From Codonopsis lanceolata (taxonomy: Eukaryota; Streptophyta; Magnoliopsida; Asterales; Campanulaceae), in assembly GCA_013146195.2 (NCBI GenBank), contig CM028377.1:9648239-9712238 (forward strand): a stretch of DNA of 64,000 nucleotides. The letters run 5' to 3'. The notes below the pieces were generated by a model, which saw nothing but the letters and a program-made list of their open reading frames with translations, had not been told where the DNA came from and made no database searches. Within the stretch, counting starts at the first letter, position 1, and each line of letters starts with the position of its first letter. Positions 43,810 to 57,200 of the stretch are shown here, in pieces. Made by a program: the position numbers and the translations under genes.

Positions 43810-44440
43810 GGGCAGTCCATTTTTTCAAGGTTTTTTTACCAAAAGTAAATCGTTATTATTTTCGATCGGTAAAAGTTATTTTTCAAAATATTGTTTCAAA
43901 ACTATTGAGATGGTCTCCTTCAACAGCTTTGATCAACACTTTGGATTTCAAAAATCATCTTGTACAATGAAACGGGGATCGATCTGTCCGGTCAGGTCAC
44001 GGGGGTCGAGGAGGCAGTGCCCTTTTGTGAGGGCTTGGGGGCAACGCTCCTGAAAGGTAATCAGTTTTTTTGATTCATTAAGTACAAATTTGTAATGAAA
44101 TTGTGCTAGATTAAAAGATTATTCAATATGGACGAAGGTGGTGGAGGAGAAAGAAGGCTTGCGACGAAGAATATGGTCTAATTCATTATGATTTTGCATT
44201 GCGGTGCAAAAATATAAAGCAGCGCGATGCAAAATTAAATTATGTATCTTAAAATGATACATTACGATACAAAAATTGATGCAGTGCGAAATAAAATTTG
44301 ATTAGTTAATAAATTGATGCAGTTTAAATTAATGCACCGCGATGCGAAAATGAATTGATACATAACGTGCATCAGACTCATTAAGGGTATCGTAGTTTTT
44401 TCACTCCCAAGTAGCTTTTTCGGTTGAAAAAAAAAACAGT
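43810..44440. repeat. AT-rich repeat, type I, copy C
   Basis: Same order, more diverged: GGCAGTCCATTTTTTCAAGG, CCTTCAACAGCTTTGA, GACGAAGGTGGTGGAGGA, GCTTGCGACGAAGAA, a shorter run of GCGATGCAAAA units, and GGGTATCGTAGTTTTTTCAC. A G-rich stretch near 43990-44045 is private to this copy. Confidence 0.55.
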
Positions 44441-44480
44441 ACTGAAATGATTGAAAACTTTTGAAAATAGATCAACCCGA

Positions 44481-45218
44481 ATTTTGCCATTTAAAATATT
44501 TAATGAATGATCAACGCTCATCTATGTTGATGAGCTAAGCTGTGTAAGAAAATAGGACTTCATTTTACAAATTATGATCAATAACACAGTCTCATATGAA
44601 ACCTACTCTTTATCGAAAATGAAACAAGGGTAGGACGTGATGCTCCAAACACACGCACTACGTATAAACTGAAAAAATTTAAAAATTCAAACTTTATGAG
44701 ATTTTTTGTCCACCTCATACAGACTAACAATAAAGAACCCAAATTTCATATCTTCAAGATTATCAGAAGAAAGTGTAGCCACGGGATGAAGAGATAAAAA
44801 AGAGACATATAAGTACAAAAACAAGCCTCAAAAAGGGAACTGTCTTGACAGCCAATATCAGTCCAAGAACTGGAATCTAGACAGACAACAAGAACATGAA
44901 CTGCCTAAATGTACACTTTTTTCCCCCAAAGTTTCCATTTTTCTCAATATTTGAACTTAACTTTAGGATAATTAAAACATAAGTTCCAATACAATGCTCA
45001 ATAGTACTAACAGAGTAACGACCACACCAGCAATCTTGAATGCAGAAAACCCACCTTATACAAACTTACTGCTGACTATGAACATCATGGCACGTCTCTC
45101 CCTTCGATGCAAAATTCTTCACGGGCTTTCATCTTTCAACAGATTCATTTCTTATTCATACCCTTTTTCGGCAAAAACTCAAGCTCAATAAATACACACT
45201 GAGCTTATAATTCCCTGT
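44481..45218. other. 3' flank of the WDL gene
   Basis: No further gene seen. The part next to 45218 would hold the 3' UTR of the minus-strand TPX2-domain gene. I cannot fix the polyadenylation site. Confidence 0.4.
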
Positions 45219-48200
45219 TCACTGGTCCAATGCAACTGCTGCCTGCACCAAGGTGACCTGGGCTTCATCTCCTTCAACTGAATTCTCAAGAGCAGCTGAA
45301 TCAGCTTCCTCAATATGTGACAAATCTTCGTTTGTTTCATCCAATAAAGTTGTTTTCTGAACCTCGGGCTCATTTGTTTCAGGGGATACGGTGGTTTGTT
45401 GAGATTCAGGATTATTTGTTTCATTGGTTAAGGTGGTGGTTTCATGGGATGCAACTTCTTTCCGGTTATGGGATAAGTTCGTTTTTTCAGAAGGCAGCTT
45501 GGGAAGAGACTTCCTTGAGGGCTTCTTTACATTGATAGGAGGTCCTTTAGCCGGAATGTTTTGGGTTGTTTTCTCATCCAAACTTAACCTACCCAGCCGA
45601 AAACTGTGGTCACCAGTTCCTTCTGTTTCCCTGGTGGGTGAGTTCTTTTTCCGACCAAATTTTGGAGATTTGGCTCTTGTTGTTGGTATCTGCATATAAA
45701 AACCACACTGTCATGTCATGGAAACAATCAAGGTAAAGGTGATATAGAACAGAAAGAAAAAATGCAAGTATGTCTAGATGCTTTGGGAAACATCCGCAAA
45801 GAAAATCCTCAGAAAAGCATAAATGTTGATGCGAAAAATAAGTAGGAACAGATGAACAGAAGATAAAATAATGCTTTGAAGACTAAAACGACATGAACTG
45901 CTTATAAGAATCTGAGGATACGCAGACATAACAAGGACTGCTCAATGACTGAGCATAATTAAATTCCTACGCAATGTATCGAGCTTGATGATTGGGTTTC
46001 AATCATGATGAGAACACATGTAACCCATCCACATAGTAGATCTCTTAGGAACTGAATCCCCAAGGATGGCCAGGACATCCCTTCACATGTGCCCCAAACA
46101 CGTCTACAAGGGCCCAGGAATCAAAGGTTCCAAGGCTTTAGTGTTGTGACATCAGAACACGCAACAAGCCTCCAAAGGCCAACAAGACATTGTACCTTTT
46201 TGGTTTTTTCTTTTAAAGAGGGGTTAAAGATATAGGAGATGCATGCACGTCAAATCATAGAACTTCGTTAGAGTCTATAACCAACTGCCATAAGAGAATG
46301 TAACTTTACAAGGATCTTCACTCACAAATCAGGTACCATAATGCATTCAATTTGGCTTGATTCAGTTAACCAAAGACACCCAAAATCCCCAAGCCCAATT
46401 TGTCACTAAATTTGTGTGCCCACACCGCGTGTATAAGAAAATGCTCAAGGACACTTATAATTCCTTTTCTGAAAATAATTAAGCTATTTCAGTAACAGCT
46501 GGGTCCCATTTCCACCAGAGTGTCTTCTAAAGCAAAACGCTGCTGTAAATCAATTCTTAAAGGTGCCCTTAGGGCACTAGTTAGCCGGAACCATATCCAA
46601 CTAACCCCCACCACCACCACAACACACATTATGTAGCGTGCAAGATTCCCATGTTTAATGTATTCTACATTAATAAGTACCCATGGGGTATAACTGCCGA
46701 GAAAGTTGCAATTTGTCAAATCAAGAGCTTTGGCAGCCTTTCATGTGGGATCCCAAATGCCACGCATTCCAATTTGATGCATCTAAAAGACCTTCATTAT
46801 GTTGAATAGTATAAATTTACAATCCATGCTAGGGTCACTAGAAAACACCACTATCCTAGCCAATCATGTTTTTTAAGAATGTATACGACCACAATACATG
46901 TTCGTTCTGCCAAACTGCGACCCTGTTAGCTATAACATAGTTTATTTTGTGGTAAATGGTGTTTTTTCATGGTTTTCACTTTCTTACTCATTGGCCCCAC
47001 CAGTTTTCTCCCTATTTCTCGTACTTTTTAGTTTAATCACTAAAAACCCATGAAAAAAAAAACCATAAAACAAAAAAGAACCATCCATCTAACAGGGACT
47101 AAAACTACAAGTTTAAATGATTTCTTCATCATTTGACACTTAATATACAATGCTCTAACTTCAGAATTGGTATCCCAAATAACATAAATACTTTTAGAAG
47201 TAGCAATAGTTCCCTTTTTCAAGAAACATCAAGCTAGCGTTTTTAAAAATAAATAATACTGTAATTACCAAGAGTTAACCAAAGTTGAAGGTCCTAACAA
47301 AGAGTAGCGAGGCCTGCAGTTTCTTGCCAATTAGGGAAGCTTTGAGAAACTAAATTATTGTAATAACAGCGTTTCTCTTTAAAATATCATGCCAAATTGT
47401 AACTACTCTAAAAAGGATTTGCCCCTCCAGGTATTAGACTTAGTAGCTTATCATCATGCTATCCATGTACCAAATAATCCCAATTCCAGGTAACAATATT
47501 CTGAGCTTATATATGTCTAATGAACAGATTGAACATGAAAACGTACAGGTGCAGATTTTCACGGGATTTGATTACGATCATATGATGGAAGAGGGGGGAA
47601 ACTCAGGTTAACTGTACAACTTTCAAGAGTAACAAAGGAAAAAAAGAAACTCAATAATCATTTCAAAATCCAGATACGAAGCAAGCCTTTAGAAACTGCT
47701 AACATGTTTCTAATCAAAACTTCATAGTTATTAAAGGCGAGAGCCTGACTCGCTTGAGGCAAGATCAGGCGGAGGGGTTGGCGCCTCAAGAAGATCAGGT
47801 AAGGTGAGGTGACAAGGCTGCAGCGGGCGGTTGCCTCTTTCACTTAGGTGCAGGCGTAACGTGAGACAAGGTGACGCCTAATGGAACTCGACCAGATCTG
47901 GACTTATTTGCTTAATATTTTCCAAATTCAAGTATAGATCCAAGGTCTACTTGAGAAGACAATCTCATCTGAACTATTGTGGTTGCAGGAAGTCAATGGA
48001 AAATGCTCACGCGCTATTGCGGGAGACGGAGTTACTGAGTTAGTTCGCCAGACCTTCACAGACATTGTCGCCTGCCCCTCAGCTTAGTCCCGAGGTCTGT
48101 TTGGTAATTTGAGCAGGTTTAGGGTGGTTACTGGTATTTTATGTTTTTTTTAGGAACCCACCTATGAAATCCAACTTTTCAATATCGTCTCTTTAGATAA

Positions 48201-51200
48201 CCTGAGGAATAATGTCGCCTCTCGCATCGTCTCTTGGCATCAAAAGGTTCCCCTCGCCTTTCACCTTTAATAGCTATGCAACAGTTCTAATCAAACCATG
48301 GAAACATGGGGAGAGAAGCTAGAACCTGATGCAGAAATCGAAAAGTGAAAACAGCCATCAAGCAATTGACTTCCAAGATCAACATCCATTTGGTTTTAAA
48401 AATTATGCCTTATTTTCATGTTTTATTACCAAAAGAAAATGTAGGGAGAGTGAAAAATCATGCTTGCTTTCTGTGTAATAAATTATACCCTCCTATAAGG
48501 TCTGAACCAACCTCTCAACACCAAAAGAGTAAAAGTATCTTATCATTTCATGCTCAATATTTTAAACTAACATTCATATCCCAAAAATATTCATTCACAT
48601 ATTTTCAAGTTTTACTACCAAAATATTTCAAACTATTAGCCCACACTCAACTAACCAAATATACCACAAACATCTCACCTCACTCACCAAAAAGCACACA
48701 TTTACCCAGCATCGGTACTCCAAAAAGGGCGCCTTAGAGTACTTTTTGGATAACCATATGTGTGACATAAGGTAGAATACGTATCCGATAAGCCTGTAGG
48801 TATTTCTATGTGAATACAAAAAAATTATGTTGTATGGATATTTCAACTCAAGTTGGATATGTTTCTGGATACTTGTTGGATATAGGCTGACAGAATTTCA
48901 CCTATTTAAAAACAAGGGCAGAGAATCAATAATCCTAAACAGCTGTGCAGTGATGCACCATCTAGAGCCTCAATACCGATAAGAATGAAAAGATTGAGAC
49001 AACCTTAAATATAAGAATCAAATAAAAACAGCATGTTTCTACACTTGCCATTATTATTATTATTAAATTGTTACTCTTTTTAACTTCTTCATGCTCTCCC
49101 CCTTTCTTTGTTCCCCCCCCCCTACCCAAAAAAAGGAAAGAAAGAAAAAGAGAAGAAAATCAAGGTCGTCAAATAAAACAAAATCAAAAGCAACCTAAAA
49201 TGTAACAATCAAATAAACTTCACATTTCTACCTCTAGCTATTATTCTCCTAGCTCTTCCTTCACACTTCCATTGACCACTAGTTCAACTCAGTCGTCTTC
49301 CCTTCCTCTATTAATTCATTTCTTTCATCTTCATCTCCCTCGATTGATACAACCTTAAATGTAACAATCAGAAACCTACTTCCCTTAGATATCCCACTTT
49401 AAAACGACATGTATTATAAGGAATACCACAGCACGTATAGAAACCATGCTTAAGATTTTATTTTCAAATATTTTTTTCAGACTTCAGTGTTGGGACAATG
49501 AAAGTCAACATAGTACAATATCAAACTACTATTTAACTTACATTCATTATGTTTTAGGTAATAAAATTTCAATCAGTGAAGGACTGTTAAGAAATCATTG
49601 GGCAAAATTTGATCAAAAAGTCAAAGTAGGTAAATGACACAAGTGTTTTTAAGGGTTGGAGGGAGTACTGTAGTCTACAGATAGAACAAGAATTTCTTTT
49701 AAAGGAGGTAAATGACACAAGTGTAAACTTTCTATATGAACCTGATGCATCATGCAGGACTATTAAATCATAACAGTCAAAAAAAAAATCATGTGTCAAT
49801 AGATTAAGAGAGAAAATGCATGTCACACGCATGTATAAAAGGGAAGTTACACTGGTTAATTACTTATTAGACAAGCCTCCATCATTTCTGTTCACATATT
49901 TCACATCATATCTATACAATGTGTCCCCGGGGGTGAGATGTGTGCTTGGTAAGGTATACTACGCCTAACATGTTGCCATCAAAGACCCTTGAGAGGTAGA
50001 GGTGGAGGTGGAGGTGGAGGTGGAGGTAGAGGTAAAGGTAGACCCGTAAAGGTATAGAGGTAGAGGTGGACGTCAATAGTAATCGAGTAAAAAAGTGGGA
50101 AAAAGTTGGTGAAAGAGAGATCTATTCAAAATGCTCTCTACCAAACACTATTCCAAGTCTTTGCATAAAAACTCATGAATTGGAAATGAGGCAAGGACCT
50201 CTATTTGTAGCGGGTAGTGGATGAAGAGGAATATTCCAAGATTCTCTACTAGGTATCATCATCCTAGGGACCCTTCAAGGATCTTAAAACATGTGTCCCA
50301 AGAGCAGGGACCACAATCAACTCTCTCTTTGTAGCTCTCTCCTTAGTAAGATGGCCACACACGCTGCATGCATGTGAAATTGTGCATATGTGACATCGGA
50401 CACTTGCAGCACATGATTTGCTTCTATCAAAGTTAAACTATGTCTGCAACTTTAATCTACTTGTTCCTTTATGCTTTATATCACACTAGCACTCAACCAG
50501 TTGAGATGAATTTCAGAAATGCACTCACCAAGTCATGAAAATTTCTGAAATAGAAAGGACCTTGAACACCAGAGGAGAACCACAACTCTCAATTGCAGAT
50601 AAGAAAGTCAAAGCTATTAGGATAGTTAATGCAATACTTGCAACTGTCTACACACATTTGCCAAATTTATTTCCCTCCCTCTCTCCGTCAGGTCCATAAA
50701 GTTGGTGACAACCAATTTGTTTTTTCTTTAGAAGCAATGGGACAATTCAAAGTTGAATTGAGTTTACAGATGTACTTACTGAGTCGTGAAGAATTTATAT
50801 GTAAGTATAACCTTGGCCACATTCAGAGAGCCACAATTTTGAATTATAAAGCGTAACTTGTGGTGTTTACAAATTTTTCTTCTGATCAGCACGTATCAAA
50901 GTCAACTTCTGTAAAAGCTGCCACAGAAGCCCATAGAAAGGTTGTAAAAAGACAACTTTATCCCAAAACGAAGTGTATGAGTAAACTCAAAAAATTCTGG
51001 AACTCAGCTCACTCTAAATGTACCACAAGAATTGATGCCACACCGCCACAAAAACAACCTTCCTTCCACCAAAACCCCCAAAAACAATTAGGAGCAAATC
51101 CACAATTGAACGAGTCAAATATTAGCCTCTTCCTTAACACCGCATAGTCCATGCCAAAGGTCCCAAGCATTGTTCGTCAAAGGTGAAAGGTGCGAGGCGG

Positions 51201-54200
51201 GCGAGAGGACCATTTTTGAGGTAAGGCGCTCATGGAAACAATATTAAGGAAAAATAAATAAAATATATATAACTTAACAAATCTCAACAAAACATGTTAT
51301 AAGCGAGCATAATACATGAAACTAAGTTTTTACATAACATCAATAACACGAGGTTCATCATTCATAGTTGAAATTCCAATGCATTAGATAACTTAACTAA
51401 AACTTCAAACAGGAAAAAAATATAGTTATCAAAGTAAATGAAAATAGTTACAATTTTTTCCATTAATTTAAAAAAAATACAGACTACTGAGTTGAGTAAT
51501 AAAAGTAAATAGATTATAGAACAGAGTAAATTTGTTTCAAAAATAGAAACAATTTTAAAAAATAGAACTGAATTAAATCATGAAAGTAAAATAGAAGCAT
51601 AGAACAAAGTCAAAGCAGAGTGAAAGTCAAACACTCGAACAGAGTATTTAATTTTTTTAAAAAAAGAGTACTGAAGTCAAACTTTTTGAAGCCGGAGAGT
51701 GAAAAGATTGAGAGCCTGCTTGGAATCAATTGTGCGAAGAAGCCTTGAAGACGAAACCCTAGCCCATGAAGTTGGAAACTGAAGTCAAAACCCCAACTTT
51801 GAAGTCACGCGGTGAATTCAGAAGTTTTAGGGCTCGTATTGCATTCGAAGGGCTCGTCTCTTTTGTCGTCGTCTGATTTGGGATTTTACGGCTTTTTGGG
51901 TTTTATTCTATATTTATACTAAGAATATATGATGTTAAAATTAAAGTGAGTGACTTTATCAACTTTTTACCGCCTCTCGCCTCCCCAAAAGGCGAGAAAG
52001 GCAACTGCCTTTCATCGCTTCTGGCTCATCGACTCACCTTGGACAACTGAGGGGCTGAACCCTCGCCTGGCCTGCCTCGCCTCTCGCCTCAGGCGCCAAA
52101 GGCAAGCGCCTTTGACAACTATGGTCCCAAGCAACAGAGAAGAATTAGATAATTACAGATCTTACCACAATCTACAAAAAGTGTAACAAAAATAAGTTTC
52201 CGAAACTTCGCTTATTTTCTTCTTAAACACGCTCTAGTAGGACCAACAACTGGAATCACCAAATCTACCAAACACGGCTCAATTTGATCTAAAAGGTTAG
52301 ATTAAATCTTTAATTCAACAAAGATGGAGCCATAGATGTGTTATGAGTCGATAATATAAAGCTTGCTGATTAGAAAGCTTGCATCATTTTACATTATGAG
52401 AGAGAATTGCAAAGACCTACCCTATAGTTTGCCAGAGCTTGCAAGAACTTTCCCCTCTGATTCTAGAAATTAGAAAGACCTTCTCTTATAGTTTGGCTCT
52501 TAACAGCAGACTTACCCTACCAAATCGGTAGAAAAGTGAAGTCACCAAAAAGAATATTTAGTAAATGAAAAAGAAGACACTATAGTATTAGTCTATGAAA
52601 AAGTTTGAATAAACGAGAATAAGAAATAGGAAGTGGAGCTGACACGACCCAAAGATCTCCCCAAACCGGACCTTACTCCCATTCCCAACAACATACCCAT
52701 AAATGAGGCTGAAAGAGATGACTGCATTGATGAACGATTTCCAAGGACTTACGTAAGTGAGAGAGGGACTAATATCAACATCAGAACCGTTCTGTTGAAC
52801 ACCGAATTTGGTAACTTTATGCATTGAGGTTCTAGGGGAAAACGCTAAAAGCCACCAACCAATAAAACAAATGTTCTTGAGCAACAGATTCCCGATTCCT
52901 AACCGGCCTTCCTCCTTCGCCACTAAATGATCTTTCCTCATCACCCGACTCGGACCATAGGAAATGCGTGGTAAGACCTTCCAACTTCTCTGCAACCTCA
53001 ACAAGAAGCTTAAAGAGAGACGAATAATTAATAGGGATGCTAGAAAGACAACTCTGTCAAGGTAAGCCTGGCCTCGAGGGAAAATAAGCATGTTTCCACC
53101 CATCCAAATGCTTGGATACTTTTTCCACGAACGAATCCCATAAGTGAATCAACCGAGGGTTCCCACCCAAGGGGACACCAAGTAAAAGGCCATGCCTTCA
53201 CCGTACACCTGACAAGTGAAGTATACTCACTCAAAACCTAACTCTACATATTAATCCCAGTAAACCCACACTTAGACTAATTAACCTTCAGACGAGAAGC
53301 TGACTAAAAATTTAAAAAAATCAGTCACACGGTTAAGACATTCTTAAACGCATAACCCCCTTGATAGGAAAAGAATGGTGCTGGAGATGAGACACCCAAA
53401 ACTTACCCAGACCTAACGGACACCCCTCAATGAGAAGTCTATCCTCCCACCTCGAGAATAACCAGCTTAACACACCTACAGCCAAGGTAAATAGAAAGGG
53501 GACAAGGGATCCCCCTTATCGAAGACCCCTTGAAACTCTAAACCCATCTTAGGCTCTCTATTTATCATGACACAAAGCTTTGAAGAAAGGAGACACCCCA
53601 AAACTCACCTATGCCACCTGCTACCAAACCCCTTTCTCTCCATTAAAATATCAAGAAAACACCAACTCACAAGATCATAAGCCTTTTCAAAGTGAAGCTA
53701 AAGGGCTAGACCCCGACAACTCATTTTCTCTGCAACCTCATTCACCACTACAGCAGCATCAATGAGTTGATGACCCCCAACAAAAGCGCACTGTGCCGCA
53801 GAAATGGTTCCGACTAAGACACCGCCCAATCTCTGAGAAAACACCATAGTCACTAGTTAACAAATTGATGGGACAAAAATCCTTCACCATAAGGGACAGT
53901 ACTTTGTTTATTACTTTTAACCAACCCTTCCAACCTCCGACACCGTCTACACCAACTGAAGGAACTGCACCCTACCTTCTCCCTAACCTCATTCACAAAG
54001 GCCCTTACCCAAATCATTTGTAAGCTCCTCAACAAACACAACAGCAGCCACCCTGCATCATCAATCTCAATCTGGAATTTGTTACCTCCTTTCAACCAAC
54101 ACTAACACCGTTAGATGCCATTCACATCAGCTGAAGATCTGCAAACACCCCTCTATTCATGAACAGCCACTTTTCCAACCAATGGCAGTGATAGTTCATA

Positions 54201-57200
54201 TTTCCATATTCTCCTTGCACCCATGGACATGTTTTCTAGCATTGGAACTTCTGGAGGCAGATGGCATTGCGTGTTTGAGTTAAAAGAATTATTTTACTAT
54301 GAGAGAGAAACATAGACGTGGTGATATACACATTCTGCAAGATTTATATCCAAGAGCAAATATTTAGATGAAATACTGACGCTGCCCAAGTCAATACCTT
54401 CTTGCTTGTAACTTGAATACAGTTTCATTTACTATCTAATTTGATAGTTCCTTTCCTTTTTTTTTTTATAGGTAAGTGTGACCCCTTGTTGGTATGGGGA
54501 TTGGAACCAAGAACCTCAAGGTCTTTACCTGAGTGCCCTTGTATCTCTCCCTCTCTCCCACCCCTTGGGTTCAATAGTTCCTTTCCAATATCTCATTTTG
54601 TAAAAAATAAAGAATCAACAAATCAGTCCATTACTAAAATTTCTGTTTCCTCACCAATAACATCGTTTGTTGCTATGTTAACTGGAGTTTGGTACAGTCT
54701 CAGGTGCATGTAAGTCTAAGCACTGGGTTCATGTAATAAACAGAATTAACACCATCTTCATAGCATAGTTGAAAAAAGCGGAAGGCAAGAGACGGGCAAG
54801 AGGTCAAAATTTGAGGCGAGAGGCAAGGCACAAAAAGGCGCTCACAGAACAAATATTAAGGGGGGAAAAAATATATATATATATATATATATGTGTAACT
54901 TAACAAATCTCAATAAAACATGTCATGAGTGATGAGTGATGAAACTAAGTTAACAACATAATATTAATAACACAAATTTCATCATTCATAGTTGAAATTC
55001 CAAAGCATTAGATGAACTAAACTTAAATTCCAAACAAGAAAATAAATAGTCATTAAAGTAAATGAAAATAAAGACATGCAAAAGAGAACTAAAGTCATGA
55101 AATGTAATGATTAACAACAAACAACAACCTAAAATTCCACAAAATCAATCTCATCATCATCTCCATAATCTTCATCATCCTCATTCACAGGCAGCGCAAA
55201 AAGGCACAAAAAAGGCGCAAAAAGGGCCTCACTTTTTCCAGGAGACAACCCCTCGCCTCTTGCCTCAGGCGCAAAAGGCGCTCGTCTTTTTAAACTATGC
55301 TTCATAGATCTTGATTTACAACCTGCCGAAGCATATGTTTGTACAAAACATATGGTTCTCATAAAGGCACTTGATTTACTCATTTCAAGGCAGTAACACC
55401 TAACATATACAAGGACTTCTATGTATAATTAGGCTTTTAGACTTCAGTAACTGAAAATACTTTCTTGAAGCATATCCAACAGGACGAGCAGGACTGATTT
55501 CCATGAGTTGAGGCCTACACAGGTACCTAACATATACAAGGACTTCTATGTATAATTCGCATTGTGTTGTTTCTATTGCCCATTCAATTTTTTATCCCAG
55601 GCCATACCAGATCCTTTCCGTTCTTAAGTGCAGGAGAAAAAATTTGTTAACAATGATGGAGACTGTTTTCATGGTAGCCTTTGTGTCAAAAGCGACATGG
55701 ATGCAATTATAGCAAAAGTACTGCTAAAATTGTCATATAAGGACCTCTCATCATTGCCTTGGACACCTCTAACTTTTCTTAACTACAAAAGTACAAATCT
55801 ATGAGCTATAGAAAATTTAAACTTATAAAAAAAAAACACACACACACACCTACGGCTTAAAATCCTCCTTTTTCATCCACAAGCAATAACCTCAATGTTT
55901 ATGGACAGGATAAACCTTGTGCTCAACTAACAAACACAACACATTAATGCACCTTTTTTAACTCTGTCTTGGGAGGTGGAGGTTCCTGATAGAAGCTTGG
56001 CATTGGTGTCGCTTTAAATGTCAAGCTCTTCCTCAACATTTTAATCTCAGCTTCTTGATTTTCCTGCAGTAAATTGAGAAACATCAGCACAACAATATAT
56101 ATTTATTTAGTGTCATAAAATTAGTGAACTTCAAAAAGGAAGGGCCCATTGCATGAGGCTCTATTCATTATGGGTTATTGTGGTCTGAGAAAGCTCTAAT
56201 GTACGCAGTCTTACCCTTACCCCTGCCTGCAAGACAAGAGAGACTATTTCCGTAGTTCAAGCACATGACTTCCAGGCACAATGGAGCAACCTTACAATTG
56301 TGCCAAGGCTCGTCCTCAATTAAGTGAACTTCAGAAATTTTAAAACCACTACTATGATATGATACCCACCTTGGTTTTGGCTTGCATAGTACTCTTTTCC
56401 ACTTCCTTCGCATGGATCTTCTCCTCAAGTTTAGAGTAGAACTGCAAAGAAGAAAATTGCAAGTTTACAAGACAGGTCATGTTGACAATAGGAAGTCACA
56501 CGTGGATGATTGTGCCTCAAAGGGGGGAACCAAACTAACTTACCTCTTTTCTTTTCTCAGCTCTTTCATAACACTTAAAACTAAAGTTGTAGGTAGGGAG
56601 TGTGCCCAATCTTTGAGGTTTGGTGTCTTCCGTCGCAGAGCTTCTATGAAGTACTTAAGGATAAACAGAATATTGTATTGACAAACCAAGTTAACCTGCC
56701 AAAACATGGGTATCAACAGGTATCAGGATGTTATTATAATAGCGAGCACATGTAGGATACGGAGAGGATTCTGTTTTTCCTTCAGTTATATCTGTGGACT
56801 CCATTTTCAGAGGCTTCAGTTTTGTCTTCTCCCTGTATTTACAAAATAATTTCACAAACCTCTTAGGAAAAAGTAGTCATCAATTCATAAACTAACATGG
56901 CTTTGGGAAGTACATTTAAAATTGTGAATGTGGCCAAAGGTGATATTATCTGATTGATAATAACACGATGGCTAAAGGTTACAGTTGGGAACAAAATTGC
57001 ACGAGATAAGGAGCCAGATGACTTGCTAGTAAGTGTAAGCACAACATACATGGGATCTTTTATCTGCACCAAATTTGCAGTAGATGATGGCGAATCCGAC
57101 TTTCCATATTGCTGTTACAAACCAACAGAATATAACTATACTGACGACCAAAAGCAAATATGGAAATCAAGGAGCAAAACCAAATCAGCAAGTACCTTCA

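Larger units (their letters stand above)
45690..55952 (-). other. Last intron of the WDL gene, about 10.3 kb
   Basis: It starts GTGCAT after ..ELKK and ends TATATGCAG before IPTTRAK. It holds three hAT-type elements, a decayed LINE, a minisatellite and a possible SINE, each listed separately. Other stretches (45700-47700, 48280-49990, 50080-51150) show no gene I can support, though small ORFs of low-complexity AT-rich DNA are present. Confidence 0.85.

Noticed and set aside
45317..45699. Plus-strand frames opposite the last WDL exon
   Set aside because: The minus strand gives the WDL C-terminus in frame with the other exons.
48345..48737. 130-codon frame in the WDL intron
   Set aside because: Low-complexity, AT-rich, no domain, no splice or promoter support.
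54480..54560. Possible tRNA gene from a B-box-like GGTTCCAATCC on the minus strand
   Set aside because: No cloverleaf could be drawn and an A-rich tail follows, so a SINE is more likely.
56168..56428. Minus-strand frame spanning the SINE and exon 6
   Set aside because: It reads through a SINE in an intron. Only its exon 6 part is coding, and that part is used in another frame.
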